Shown here: in pieces, positions 1 to 8,973 of the stretch | Layout of the letters: every line of letters begins with the position of its first letter | Numbering within the stretch: position 1 is the first letter of the stretch | DNA from: Actinomycetota bacterium | GTDB lineage: Bacteria; Actinomycetota; UBA4738; HRBIN12 | Direction of reading: 5' to 3' | NCBI GenBank assembly: GCA_016201135.1 | Contig: JACQDK010000022.1 | Span: forward strand, 1-33,195 | Length of the DNA stretch: 33,195 nucleotides | The notes under the pieces: model-generated | Databases searched by the model: none | Seen by the model: the letters and a program-made list of their open reading frames with translations, nothing else | What the model was told of the DNA's origin: nothing | Made by a program: the position numbers and the translations under genes

Positions 1-2675
1 GTGCCGGTGCCGATCTGCCCATCCGGCCTATGCGTGGCGGTGTCGACCGTCCAGCTCCGCGACACAGGGATGCTGACGTTGCCGAGCGCGTCGACAGCCT
101 CCACCGAGAAAGTGTGCTGCCCGGACGGCAGGGCCGTGTACGACGTCGGAGACGTGCACGAGCTGAACCCGCCCGAATCCAGCTGGCACTGGAACGTGGC
201 GCTCGGGTCGGTGGACGAGGAGAACGAGAAGGACGCCGAGTCGACCAGCACGGTCCCGGACGGACCCGAGTCGATCGTCACGGTCGGGGCCGTGGTGTCG
301 ACCGTCCAAGTGTAGGAAGCGATCGCGCTCTGGTTGCCCGCCAGGTCGTAGGCCCACACCTGGAACGTGTGGCTCCCGTCGGGGACCGACGAGAGCTTGT
401 CCGGAGACGTGCACGAGGCGGACGCCCCCGAGTCGAGCTGGCAGGTGAACCCGGTGACGGCCTCGTCGGCCGAGAACGAGAACGAAGGGCTCGTGGAGTT
501 GTCGATCAGCGGCGGGTTCATGGTGATGGTGACGACGGGCGCGGTCGTATCGATCGTCCAGGAGTAGGTGGTCGCGTTGCCAGGGTTGTTGAGGCTGTCG
601 GTCGCGAAGACCCGGAAGGTGTGCCCGCCGTCGGGCAGGCCCGAGTACGAGACGCCGCTCGTGCACGCGGCGTAGGAACCCCCGTCCATCTTGCACTGGA
701 AGCTCACCCCGACGTCGTTGGCCTGGAACTGGAAGGTCGCGGAGCCGCTCGCTGAGATCGCAGCCGGACCGCTCGTGATCGTCGTGGTCGGCCCGCTCAG
801 GTCGGAGAACACCTGGACCCGGTTGTTGTTGGTGTCGGCCACCAGCAGCCGGCCGGTGCCGTCGATCGCGATGCCGGCTGGCGTGTCGAACTGGTAGAGG
901 TCGAGGCCCAGGCTGCCCAGCTGGTCGAGGTAGCCGCCGCTCGTCGTGAACCGCTGGACACGTGCGTTGTTCATGTCGTCCACGAGCACGGCACCGCCCG
1001 CCTCGAAGTCGAGGTCGGACGGCCCCGCCAGCAGCCCGTTCCCACTGCCGCCGGTTCCCCACGCTTGGATGAACACGCCGGTGGGGCCGAACTCCTGGAT
1101 GCGGTTGTTGCCGCTGTCGGCGACCCACACGTTCCCCGAACCGTCGATCGCCAGCCCCTTCGGTGACCTGAACGCGCCGGTGGCGCTACCCGCCGACGGT
1201 GCGGACGACCCCCACGTGCGGACCCAGACGCCGGGAGCGGAGAACTCCTGGATCCGGTTGTTGCTGGTGTCGGCCACGTAGATGTCGCCGGACCCGTCCA
1301 CCGCTATCCCCTGCGGCTTGTTGAACTGACCGTCGGAGGATCCGAAACTCCCCCACTGCGTGAGGTAGGTGAGCGAGGGCGTGAACTCCTGGATCCGGTA
1401 GTTGTTCGTGTCGGCGACGTAGAGGTTCCCCGTGGAGGGGTCGATCGCGAGCGCGGCCGCCACGTCGCTCGCACTGAGCTGGCCGTTGCCGCTTCCGGCC
1501 CCGTAGGTGGACTCGGCCAGGAGCGCGCCGTTCTTGTCGAACTTCTGGATGATCCCCTGCGCCTGGTTCGTGACGTACACGTTGTCGGAGGCGTCGACCG
1601 CGATCCCTTTCGGTGAGTCCATCACTCCGGGGGCCGGGTAGTGGCCCCAGTCCGTCTGGTAGGCGCCGGCGCTGGAGAAGCGCTCGATCCGCCCGTTGCC
1701 CGTGTCCGCGACGTAGACCTTGCCCGCGTTCGGGGCGCCCGCTGGCGCGATCGCGACGCCCTGCGGACCCGAGAGCTGTCCGGAACCGCTCCCCGAGCCC
1801 GCGTACGGCCCCGCGACGACGGCGCCCGTCGCGTCGTAGACCGTGATGGTGCCCCCCGAGCTCGACGTCACCCACGCGTCACCCGAGCCGTCGATCTCGA
1901 CTCCGGTCGCGCCGGAGGACGACCACGAGTTCAGGAGGGCGCCCGAGGCGTCGAACCGGTAGACCTTGTTGCTGCCCACGACGTAGAGCACGCCAGAAGC
2001 ATCGAAGGCGACCTCCAGCGGGGTCACGATCGGAGACACACTGAGGTCGATCGTGCTCTGCCAGATCCCGCCCGGCGTGAACTCCTGGATCCTCTTGTTC
2101 CCCGTGTCGGCCACCCACACGTTCCCGGACGGGTCCACAGCGATGCCCTCGGGGGCCTTGAACATGCCGTTCCCCGTGCCGTAGGCCCCCCACTTCGTCA
2201 CGTAGTTGCCGAGAGAGTCGAACCGCTGGACGCGAGCGGTGGAGCTCCCGCCCTTCTCGACGGTGAAGATGTCGCCGGTCGTGGGCGAGATCGCGATCGA
2301 GGTGGGGTCGAACACCTGCCCGTTGCCGTTGCCGGGGCCGGCGAGGACGTCCAGGAAGACGCCGTTGGCCGTGTACTCCGCGATCTCGTCCCCGGAGCTG
2401 TCGGCCGGCGTCACGGTGTCGGTCACGAAGACGTGGCCGGAGGCGTCCACGGCGACGCCCTCGGGAGTGGTGTGCCGGGGCAGGCCGATCATCTGGACGT
2501 ACGACATCATCTGGCTGGCGGCGGACGCCGGCGGGGTCTGGGCGACCAGCACGCACAGGACCGCGGCCGCCGCAAGCGACACGCGAAGGGCGCCAGGGCG
2601 CGACCGGATCCATCGCGACGTGGCCCCGGTGCGCCGGCTGCGCGCGGGCAGGCTGATCGAAACGTGTTCGTCCAC
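1..2675 (-). CDS. Secreted NHL-repeat beta-propeller protein with Ig-like domains, C-terminus cut by window edge
   Basis: The minus-strand frame is open from a GTG at 2675 to the window edge (about 891 codons seen). Residues about 28-54 form a hydrophobic signal segment ending PPASAAS, so export is likely. About eleven propeller blades follow, with repeated GIAVD-x-SGNVWVADTGN-x-RIQEF cores, typical of NHL repeats. Then come three Ig-like modules of about 80 residues, each with a FxCxxD...CTSP pattern (one possible disulfide) and ending TWTVDTTAP. No catalytic motif is seen. NHL propellers usually bind ligands or act as scaffolds; the role here is unknown. There is no ATG near the signal sequence. 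GTG 2675 is chosen because it precedes the basic-hydrophobic signal region and has a weak GAAAG upstream. The neighbour upstream is another secreted propeller protein. Confidence 0.85.
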   Translation of the reverse strand, partial: MDEHVSISLPARSRRTGATSRWIRSRPGALRVSLAAAAVLCVLVAQTPPASAASQMMSYVQMIGLPRHTTPEGVAVDASGHVFVTDTVTPADSSGDEIAEYTANGVFLDVLAGPGNGNGQVFDPTSIAISPTTGDIFTVEKGGSSTARVQRFDSLGNYVTKWGAYGTGNGMFKAPEGIAVDPSGNVWVADTGNKRIQEFTPGGIWQSTIDLSVSPIVTPLEVAFDASGVLYVVGSNKVYRFDASGALLNSWSSSGATGVEIDGSGDAWVTSSSGGTITVYDATGAVVAGPYAGSGSGSGQLSGPQGVAIAPAGAPNAGKVYVADTGNGRIERFSSAGAYQTDWGHYPAPGVMDSPKGIAVDASDNVYVTNQAQGIIQKFDKNGALLAESTYGAGSGNGQLSASDVAAALAIDPSTGNLYVADTNNYRIQEFTPSLTYLTQWGSFGSSDGQFNKPQGIAVDGSGDIYVADTSNNRIQEFSAPGVWVRTWGSSAPSAGSATGAFRSPKGLAIDGSGNVWVADSGNNRIQEFGPTGVFIQAWGTGGSGNGLLAGPSDLDFEAGGAVLVDDMNNARVQRFTTSGGYLDQLGSLGLDLYQFDTPAGIAIDGTGRLLVADTNNNRVQVFSDLSGPTTTITSGPAAISASGSATFQFQANDVGVSFQCKMDGGSYAACTSGVSYSGLPDGGHTFRVFATDSLNNPGNATTYSWTIDTTAPVVTITMNPPLIDNSTSPSFSFSADEAVTGFTCQLDSGASASCTSPDKLSSVPDGSHTFQVWAYDLAGNQSAIASYTWTVDTTAPTVTIDSGPSGTVLVDSASFSFSSSTDPSATFQCQLDSGGFSSCTSPTSYTALPSGQHTFSVEAVDALGNVSIPVSRSWTVDTATHRPDGQIGTG

Positions 2676-2702
2676 AACTTTCGTTGTCGGCCACTGAGGG
2701 TA
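2674..2702 (-). promoter_or_regulatory. Possible -10 element and GAAA-tetraloop hairpin at the start of the NHL gene
   Basis: On the minus strand a TACCCT hexamer (2697-2702) fits the TANNNT -10 pattern seen across the window and lies 21 bases before the GTG. A perfect 5-bp stem ACAAC/GTTGT closed by a GAAA tetraloop (2674-2687) ends at the start codon, so it could limit ribosome access. No good -35 is visible. Confidence 0.3.
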
Positions 2703-2886
2703 TCGACTTGACCCCGGCCCGGCCTCGGCGCTCCGGAGGGTGACGCGTCGCGCGGGTGCGAGCGGTACTCAAGGCAGGTGGCCACGCCGAGATCCCACTG
2801 CCCCCAACCGCCACCTCCAAGGGCCTGTGCCGGCCCCTACATGCGCATCAACACGGACGAGAAGGTCGAGGAAGGAGTCGGTCTTG

Positions 2887-2902
2887 CTGCCGGTCCGGGC
2901 AG
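2887..2902 (-). terminator. Possible hairpin after the DUF5122 gene
   Basis: An inverted repeat with arms CTGCC and GGCAG and a 6-base loop lies 16 bases after the stop codon of the gene ending at 2919. There is no T-run, so this is a weak candidate for a terminator or 3' stabilising hairpin. The rest of 2676-2918 shows no gene. Confidence 0.25.
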
Positions 2903-2918
2903 GCCGCCTCACTCAGGA

Positions 2919-4115
2919 TCAGAAGGTGAACCGCGCCAGGAAGTACTGGGCGCTCGAAGCCACCTGCTTGAACTGCCCGCCGAACCAAAGGTGGCTGTCC
3001 TCGACCGCCATGTCCCACGGACCGCCCCACTGCCCCTGCACCCCTGGGTTCCACGTGGAGTCGGGGATACCTGTCGCCGGGTCGAGCGATGCGATCCGCA
3101 GGTAGCTCGCCTTCGCCACGGTCAGGAAGTGCCCGCCGATCACGACCCTGTCTCCGGTGAACTCGATCGCCTGCACGTTCCCGTCGGTCTTCGTCCGCCA
3201 GACCTCGAGGCCGGTCGAGCCGTCATCAAGCGCGAATGCCGACGCCCAGTTCTGGCCGCCGTAGCCCACGAAGAGGCGGGTGCAGGTCGGAGCCATGTCG
3301 TATGCCTTCTGCCCGGTCGGGATGACGCCGGCGGGGATCGCCCAGTCCAGGAGCGCTCCCGAGGAGAGATCGAACTGGGCGACCGTCTCACGATCCACGT
3401 ACAGGCCTCCGGGGCTCGAGGCCGACCGGAACTGACCCCCGACGAAGAGCGATGAGCCCGAGCAGTCCAGCGCCATGCTGAAGACCCGCTCGTCCACTCG
3501 GGGCTTCCAGGTGGGATCGAGGGTCCCGTCGGAGTGGAACGCGGCCAGGCGCTTGCGCTGGAGCCCGTTCACCTTGGTGAAGAAGCCGCCCGCGTAAACG
3601 AGGGACTGCCCCGACGCCAGGGCGTCGACGCGATCGCTTGTATCGACCCCGACCTGCGGCGTGACGGCGGGGTCCACCGTCCCGGTCGTTGCGCTCACGG
3701 CCGCCAGGTTCAGTCTCGGCTCGCCGTCGACGGCCGTGAAGGCTCCGCCCACCCAGATCTGGTCGCCCAGTCCCGCCAGCGCGAACACGGCCGGACCGGT
3801 CACGTCGGTCGACACCTTCGGCGTCCAGGTCGGATCGCCGGCACCCGTCGCTAGGTCGATCCGCGCGAGGTTCTTGGCCGAGAAGGACCCGCCGCCCGAG
3901 ACCCCGGGCGGATACTCGCGCACCGAGGTGAACCTGCCGCCGATGTAGAGGTAGTCCCCGTAGACGAGGAGCGCCCTGACCTGACCGTTCGTCATCCAGG
4001 TGACGTCGGGGTTGGGGTTCAGTGCAGCGCTAGCGGGCGCCGCCTGGAGCACCAACGCCATGCAGGCGAATAGCGCAAGTAGCAGACGGCTCGTTCGACG
4101 GGTGAGTGTGACCAT
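2919..4115 (-). CDS. Secreted DUF5122 (delta-60) beta-propeller protein
   Basis: A 398-residue protein beginning with a classic signal peptide: TRR basic region, hydrophobic LLLALFACMALVLQ, then APASA. The rest is repeats of the type LYIGGxFTxV...LAAxxxxTGxxDPxWxP, the signature of DUF5122/delta-60 propeller repeats; at least five are visible (YIGGRFTSV, WVGGAFTAV, YAGGFFTKV, FVGGQFRSA, VIGGHFLTV, WFGGQFKQV). It is probably extracellular or wall-associated; its ligand is unknown. I chose ATG 4115 rather than the in-frame ATG 4166 because the signal peptide begins right after it and a TAGCCT -10 lies between the two starts. It is followed by a second secreted propeller protein in the same direction. 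No enzyme motif is seen. Confidence 0.85.
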   Translation of the reverse strand: MVTLTRRTSRLLLALFACMALVLQAAPASAALNPNPDVTWMTNGQVRALLVYGDYLYIGGRFTSVREYPPGVSGGGSFSAKNLARIDLATGAGDPTWTPKVSTDVTGPAVFALAGLGDQIWVGGAFTAVDGEPRLNLAAVSATTGTVDPAVTPQVGVDTSDRVDALASGQSLVYAGGFFTKVNGLQRKRLAAFHSDGTLDPTWKPRVDERVFSMALDCSGSSLFVGGQFRSASSPGGLYVDRETVAQFDLSSGALLDWAIPAGVIPTGQKAYDMAPTCTRLFVGYGGQNWASAFALDDGSTGLEVWRTKTDGNVQAIEFTGDRVVIGGHFLTVAKASYLRIASLDPATGIPDSTWNPGVQGQWGGPWDMAVEDSHLWFGGQFKQVASSAQYFLARFTF

Positions 4116-4129
4116 GGTTGACGCAAGGG

Positions 4130-4135
4130 AGGCTA
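4130..4135 (-). promoter_or_regulatory. Predicted -10 (TAGCCT) for the DUF5122 gene
   Basis: TAGCCT lies 14 bases before ATG 4115, giving a predicted leader of only about 8 bases. The TAGC inside it is the loop of a GGGAG/CTCCC hairpin on the same strand. The position argues against the upstream ATG at 4166. Confidence 0.4.
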
Positions 4136-4192
4136 CTCCCCCGCATGCGGTACCGGCATCGGTCATAGGGGGATGCCCGCGAGGCGAAAGAC

Positions 4193-6712
4193 CTAGGACT
4201 CCGGGCCCGAGGTCGCGGGGCCCTCGCTCGTCGAGCCGAGGCGCTCGCGCATCGCACCCTCGATCCGGGCCACGTCCTCCGGGCCGGTGACCTTGCGCCC
4301 GACCCCGTCGCGAACGTAGAACGCGTCGACCACGCGATCCGCGTAGGTCGCGATCCTGGCCAGGTGCACGTCGAGCTCGAGATCGGAGAGCGTGCGCGTG
4401 ATGTCGTACAGCAGCCCGATCCTGTCGGCAGCGCCGACTTCGACGACCGTGAAGAAGTCGCTGGCGTCGTTGTCGACCGCGACCGTGACGGGCACCAGCC
4501 TCTTGGGGCTGGGGTAGTGGCGGCGCTTCTCGGCCACCTGGTGACCCAGAGACAGCCGACCCTCGATGGCCTTGCGGAGAAGGGTCCTGAGCTGGCGCCA
4601 CGTCTCCTCTCGGACCTCGGGCTCGAAGACGCCCTCCACCTCGAACAGGTCGACGGCCGCGCCGTCCTCGGTGGTGAAGACCTGCGCGGTGAGGATCGAG
4701 AGCCCTTCCAGCGCCAGGCATCCCGCGATCCATGACAGCAGCCCGGGCCGGTCGGCGGCCACGACGAGCAGCTCGTAGGTCCCCGCTCGCGAGCCCTCCC
4801 AAGCGGCGGTGCGGACCTCGTTGCGCCCGAGCGCAGGCGACACGACGGGGAAGTGCCGCGCGGCCTGCGCCGGCTCGACGGTCACGAAGTAGCCGCGCGG
4901 CATGCGGAGCACGAAGCGGTCGAGGTCGCGTTCGCCAGGAAGCAGGTCCCGGAGCCGGTTCACGCGCTCGGCGAGGCGCTCGGCGACCTCCTCGCCCATC
5001 TCGCCGCGCTCGAGCACTCGCTGCACCTTCCACACGAGCTCGCGGATGAGGGTCCGTCGCCACTCGGTCGCCGCGGCGGGCCCGGTGGCCGCGGCGTCGG
5101 CGACCGACAGCAGGTAGAGCGCGGCCAGGCGCTCGGGGGTGCCCACCTTCGCCGCGACGTCGAGGATCAGGTCGTCGTCCGTGAGGTCGCGCCGGGTCGC
5201 GGTGTCGGGGAGCAGGAGGTGGTGATCGACCATGAAGAGCGCCAGGTCCCGGGTGGCCGGGGCCAGCCTCATACGGCCGAGGATGCTCGCGGCCGCGCGC
5301 CCCCCCACCGGGACGTGCGCCCCCTCGCCGTTCTTCCCGATGTCGTGCAGGAGGGAGCCCAGGAGCAGACCGTCGACGTTCGCCACCTGCCGGACCGCCT
5401 CGATCCCGACCGGATCCGCGTCGGAGAGCTCGCCCCGGAGCGCGCGCGAGGCGCCGTCGAGCGTCACCAGCAGGTGCACGTCGACCGTGAACCGGTGATA
5501 GGGATCGCGCTGCGGACGGCAGCGCACGTCCCGCCACTCGGGAACGAGCCCTGCGAGGACCCCGAGGCGGTCGAGCGTGCCGAGGGCGCGCATGCCTCCT
5601 GGCGCCCGCAGTATCGCGAGGAATCCGTCGCGGACGGCGTCGCTCCACTCGATCTCGCCCGCCAGGTTCAGGGACTCCACGGCGTCGAGCTCGGCCGGAG
5701 ACGGGGTCCGCGCCGACCCGTCGGCTCCCACGAACAGGCCGAGGACCCCGGCGGCATCGGCCGGGAGCGCCGGCACCCCGGCTGCGCCGGGGCGCCGGCG
5801 CTCGATCAGCAGCTCCTCCACCAGGAAGTCCACCTGCCGGGCGTGCTCGAACAGGGCTCGCATCAGCCCGTCCTCGGCGATCAGCCTCGGCTCGTCCTGG
5901 AAGCCCATCGCGCGGGCCACCGCCTGCTGGTGGTCCAGCACGAGCCGGTCGGAGCGCTTGCCGGTCTCAAGGTGCAGCGCGCTGCGAGCCCGCGTCAGGA
6001 ACTCCTCGGCCGCTTCCAGGGCGGCGCGCTCGCGTGCCCGGAGCAGGCCTGCCTCCTCGAGCGATCCTTCCATGGAGCGCTCGAGCCATCCGACGGACGC
6101 GATGTCGCGAAGCCCGCCGCCGCCCTCCTTCAGGTCGGGCTCCAGCAGGTAGGTGGTCGCCCCGTAGCGTTCCCTGCGGGCCACCGCGGCGGCGCCCAGC
6201 CGCACCGTGAAGGCATCGACGTCGGCGCGCACGAGGTCCATCACCGGATCGACCGACGAGCGGAACAGACCCTCGTCGCCGCCGAGCAGCCGCGCGTCGA
6301 GGAGCGCGGTGAGCGTGTCGAGCCGCTCGCCCGCGGCCTCCAGGGTCTCCTGGGGGGTCCGCACCGCGTGGCCGAGCGAGAATCCTGCGTCCCAGAGCGG
6401 GTACAGCAGGGACTCGATGAGGGCCACCACCTCCTCGGGGGCCGAGCCGTCGTGAAGCAGCAGCAGGTCCACGTCCGACCCGGGCGCGAGGGCGCCGCGC
6501 CCGTAGCCGCCGAGCGCCGCGAGGGCCGTGCGCGGCGCCCTCGCGCCCGCTCCCCGGTAGAGCTCGAGGAGCGCGCGGTCGACGATCTCTGCCCTCCGCC
6601 GGGCCGACCACATCCCGTGGTGGCCGCTGGAGTACGCGCGGTCGAGCGCCGCGAGCTCCTCCTTCAGGCGCGCGGCTCCGGCGTTCGTTCCCGTGGAGCG
6701 GTCGACGGCCAT
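4193..6712 (-). CDS. glnD: PII nucleotidyltransferase / nucleotidyl-removing enzyme GlnD
   Basis: An 839-residue bifunctional nitrogen sensor that transfers a nucleotide to PII when glutamine is low and removes it when glutamine is high. The nucleotidyltransferase motif GGYGRGAL...GSDVD (residues 68-82, acidic D80 and D82) is intact. The HD hydrolase centre is seen at LLHDIGK (H456-D457) with a second DHH at 496-498. Two ACT domains follow (about 646-715 and 754-825), the usual glutamine-sensing part. Length and order match the family. In Corynebacterium and Streptomyces the homologue adenylylates rather than uridylylates PII, so the nucleotide cannot be stated. It lies 43 bases downstream of glnB and may have its own leaderless promoter. 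An 89-bp gap separates its stop from the ATG chosen for the next gene. Confidence 0.95.
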   Translation of the reverse strand: MAVDRSTGTNAGAARLKEELAALDRAYSSGHHGMWSARRRAEIVDRALLELYRGAGARAPRTALAALGGYGRGALAPGSDVDLLLLHDGSAPEEVVALIESLLYPLWDAGFSLGHAVRTPQETLEAAGERLDTLTALLDARLLGGDEGLFRSSVDPVMDLVRADVDAFTVRLGAAAVARRERYGATTYLLEPDLKEGGGGLRDIASVGWLERSMEGSLEEAGLLRARERAALEAAEEFLTRARSALHLETGKRSDRLVLDHQQAVARAMGFQDEPRLIAEDGLMRALFEHARQVDFLVEELLIERRRPGAAGVPALPADAAGVLGLFVGADGSARTPSPAELDAVESLNLAGEIEWSDAVRDGFLAILRAPGGMRALGTLDRLGVLAGLVPEWRDVRCRPQRDPYHRFTVDVHLLVTLDGASRALRGELSDADPVGIEAVRQVANVDGLLLGSLLHDIGKNGEGAHVPVGGRAAASILGRMRLAPATRDLALFMVDHHLLLPDTATRRDLTDDDLILDVAAKVGTPERLAALYLLSVADAAATGPAAATEWRRTLIRELVWKVQRVLERGEMGEEVAERLAERVNRLRDLLPGERDLDRFVLRMPRGYFVTVEPAQAARHFPVVSPALGRNEVRTAAWEGSRAGTYELLVVAADRPGLLSWIAGCLALEGLSILTAQVFTTEDGAAVDLFEVEGVFEPEVREETWRQLRTLLRKAIEGRLSLGHQVAEKRRHYPSPKRLVPVTVAVDNDASDFFTVVEVGAADRIGLLYDITRTLSDLELDVHLARIATYADRVVDAFYVRDGVGRKVTGPEDVARIEGAMRERLGSTSEGPATSGPES

Positions 6713-6721
6713 GACTGAGCG

Positions 6722-6727
6722 AGCGTA
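6722..6727 (-). promoter_or_regulatory. Predicted -10 (TACGCT) for leaderless glnD
   Basis: TACGCT lies 9 bases before the glnD ATG, inside the 43-bp gap after glnB. There is no Shine-Dalgarno in front of glnD, which fits a separate leaderless transcript. The -35 is weak. Confidence 0.35.
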
Positions 6728-6755
6728 CCGCGGGGCGACGCGGGCTCGTCGAGGG

Positions 6756-7951
<1,196 letters not shown>

Positions 7952-7957
7952 GCGAGC

Positions 7958-7963
7958 AGCCTA
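7958..7963 (-). promoter_or_regulatory. Predicted -10 (TAGGCT) of the DUF2127-glnB unit, overlapping the ku stop codon
   Basis: TAGGCT lies 6 bases before GTG 7951. Its first three bases are the TAG stop codon of ku (7961-7963). The spacing suits a leaderless transcript beginning at or next to the GTG. Confidence 0.5.
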
Positions 7964-8830
7964 GCCCGCCGCGGCCTTCTTCTTGGGGGCGGCGGGCTTC
8001 TTGGGAGAGGCCGAGGACGCCTTCCGCCTCGCCGGTTCAGCGGTCTCGCCGGCCTCGCCCCTCTTCTTCGCGGCTGCGACGCTCGCCTTGAGGGCCTCCA
8101 TCAGGTCGACGACCTTGGCCGCCGGCTCCGGCGCGACGAACTCTATCTCCCTGCCCTCGATCTTCGCCTCGACGATCTTCAGGAGCGCCTCGCGGTACTC
8201 GTCGGTGAACCCCTCGGCGTCCCACTCTCCCGTGAGGCTCTCGATCAGCTGCCGGGCCATCTGGAGCTCCTGCTCGCGCACCTTCACGTCGACGTTCACG
8301 CCGCCGAAGTCCGCCTCGCGGATCTCGTCGGGCCAGTACATGGTCTCGAGAACGAACGCGTCGCCCTTGAACCGGAGGGCCGCCAGATGCTCCTTGTCGC
8401 GGAAGCTCACCTTCGCGATGCCGACCTTGCCGTCCTGGCTCATCGCCTCGCGCAGGAGGGCGTATGCCTTCGCGCCGGTCTCCTCTGGGGCCAGGTAGTA
8501 GGACTTCTTGAACATGATCGGGTCGATCTCGTCCAGGTCGACGAAGCGCACTATGTCGATCGCGCGCGAGGATTCGACGGGAACGGCGTCGAAGTCGTCG
8601 TCGGTCAGGACCACGTATCGGTCCTTCTCGTACTCGTAGCCCCTCACGATGCGCTCGAACGGCACCTCCTCGCCGTCGATCGAGCACGTGCGCTTCATGC
8701 GTATGCGGCCGCCGTCCTCGTCGTGCAGCTGGTTGAACCGGAGCGTCTTCTCCTCGGTGGCCGGGTAGACCGCGACCGGTATCGTCACGAGGCCGAACGA
8801 GATGGCCCCCTTCCACATCGCTCTGGGCAC
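7961..8830 (-). CDS. ku: Bacterial Ku, DNA end-binding protein of NHEJ
   Basis: A 289-residue Ku homologue. As a homodimer it threads onto double-strand break ends and recruits LigD. The N-terminal MWKGAISFGLVTIPV, the RYVVLTDDDF segment and the FKKSYYLAP stretch are hallmark Ku-core sequences; the core runs to about residue 255. The last 35 residues are rich in Lys, Ala and Pro (KKPAAPKKKAAAG), like the basic tails of actinobacterial Ku that help DNA binding. Start GTG 8830 has GGAGG 5 bases upstream (GGAGGACGCC-GTG), and a TAGAAT -10 lies about 47 bases upstream. It is divergent from ligD across 143 bp, the expected partner. Confidence 0.97.
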   Translation of the reverse strand: MPRAMWKGAISFGLVTIPVAVYPATEEKTLRFNQLHDEDGGRIRMKRTCSIDGEEVPFERIVRGYEYEKDRYVVLTDDDFDAVPVESSRAIDIVRFVDLDEIDPIMFKKSYYLAPEETGAKAYALLREAMSQDGKVGIAKVSFRDKEHLAALRFKGDAFVLETMYWPDEIREADFGGVNVDVKVREQELQMARQLIESLTGEWDAEGFTDEYREALLKIVEAKIEGREIEFVAPEPAAKVVDLMEALKASVAAAKKRGEAGETAEPARRKASSASPKKPAAPKKKAAAG

Positions 8831-8877
8831 GGCGTCCTCCAGGGAAAGTCGAGCGGGCCCATCACCCGCGAACCGCG

Positions 8878-8883
8878 ATTCTA
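8878..8883 (-). promoter_or_regulatory. Predicted -10 (TAGAAT) for ku
   Basis: TAGAAT on the minus strand, one base from the TATAAT consensus, would start a leader of about 40 bases containing the GGAGG ribosome site. The -35 is not clear. Confidence 0.45.
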
Positions 8884-8960
8884 GCCCCTTGCGCCGACAG
8901 GGCCCTCAGCCGCCCGGAGCGAAGGGACTCAGGCGAGGACCCGGTCCGGCGGCTTCGGGC

Positions 8961-8966
8961 TAGCAT
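8961..8966 (+). promoter_or_regulatory. Predicted -10 (TAGCAT) for leaderless ligD
   Basis: TAGCAT lies exactly 7 bases before ATG 8974, and no Shine-Dalgarno is present, so transcription probably begins at the A of the ATG. It shares the divergent 143-bp region with the ku promoter. Confidence 0.5.
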
Positions 8967-8973
8967 CGCCCCC

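Noticed and set aside
2660-2700. Resemblance to a cyclic-di-GMP-I riboswitch (GAAA-capped stem followed by GGACG)
   Set aside because: The conserved GCAAAGC part and the second stem are absent; only the tetraloop stem is supported.
4110-4200. GACGCAA motif on the plus strand near a GAAA, again riboswitch-like
   Set aside because: The elements are in the wrong order and no plus-strand gene lies downstream.
4193-5648. A long minus-strand open frame upstream of the DUF5122 protein, in frame with it
   Set aside because: It is the +1 shadow of glnD: biased RRP-rich composition, no domain, and glnD motifs are intact in the other frame.
4853-6718. A 621-codon plus-strand frame opposite glnD
   Set aside because: Antisense shadow caused by high GC; the glnD frame has complete catalytic motifs.
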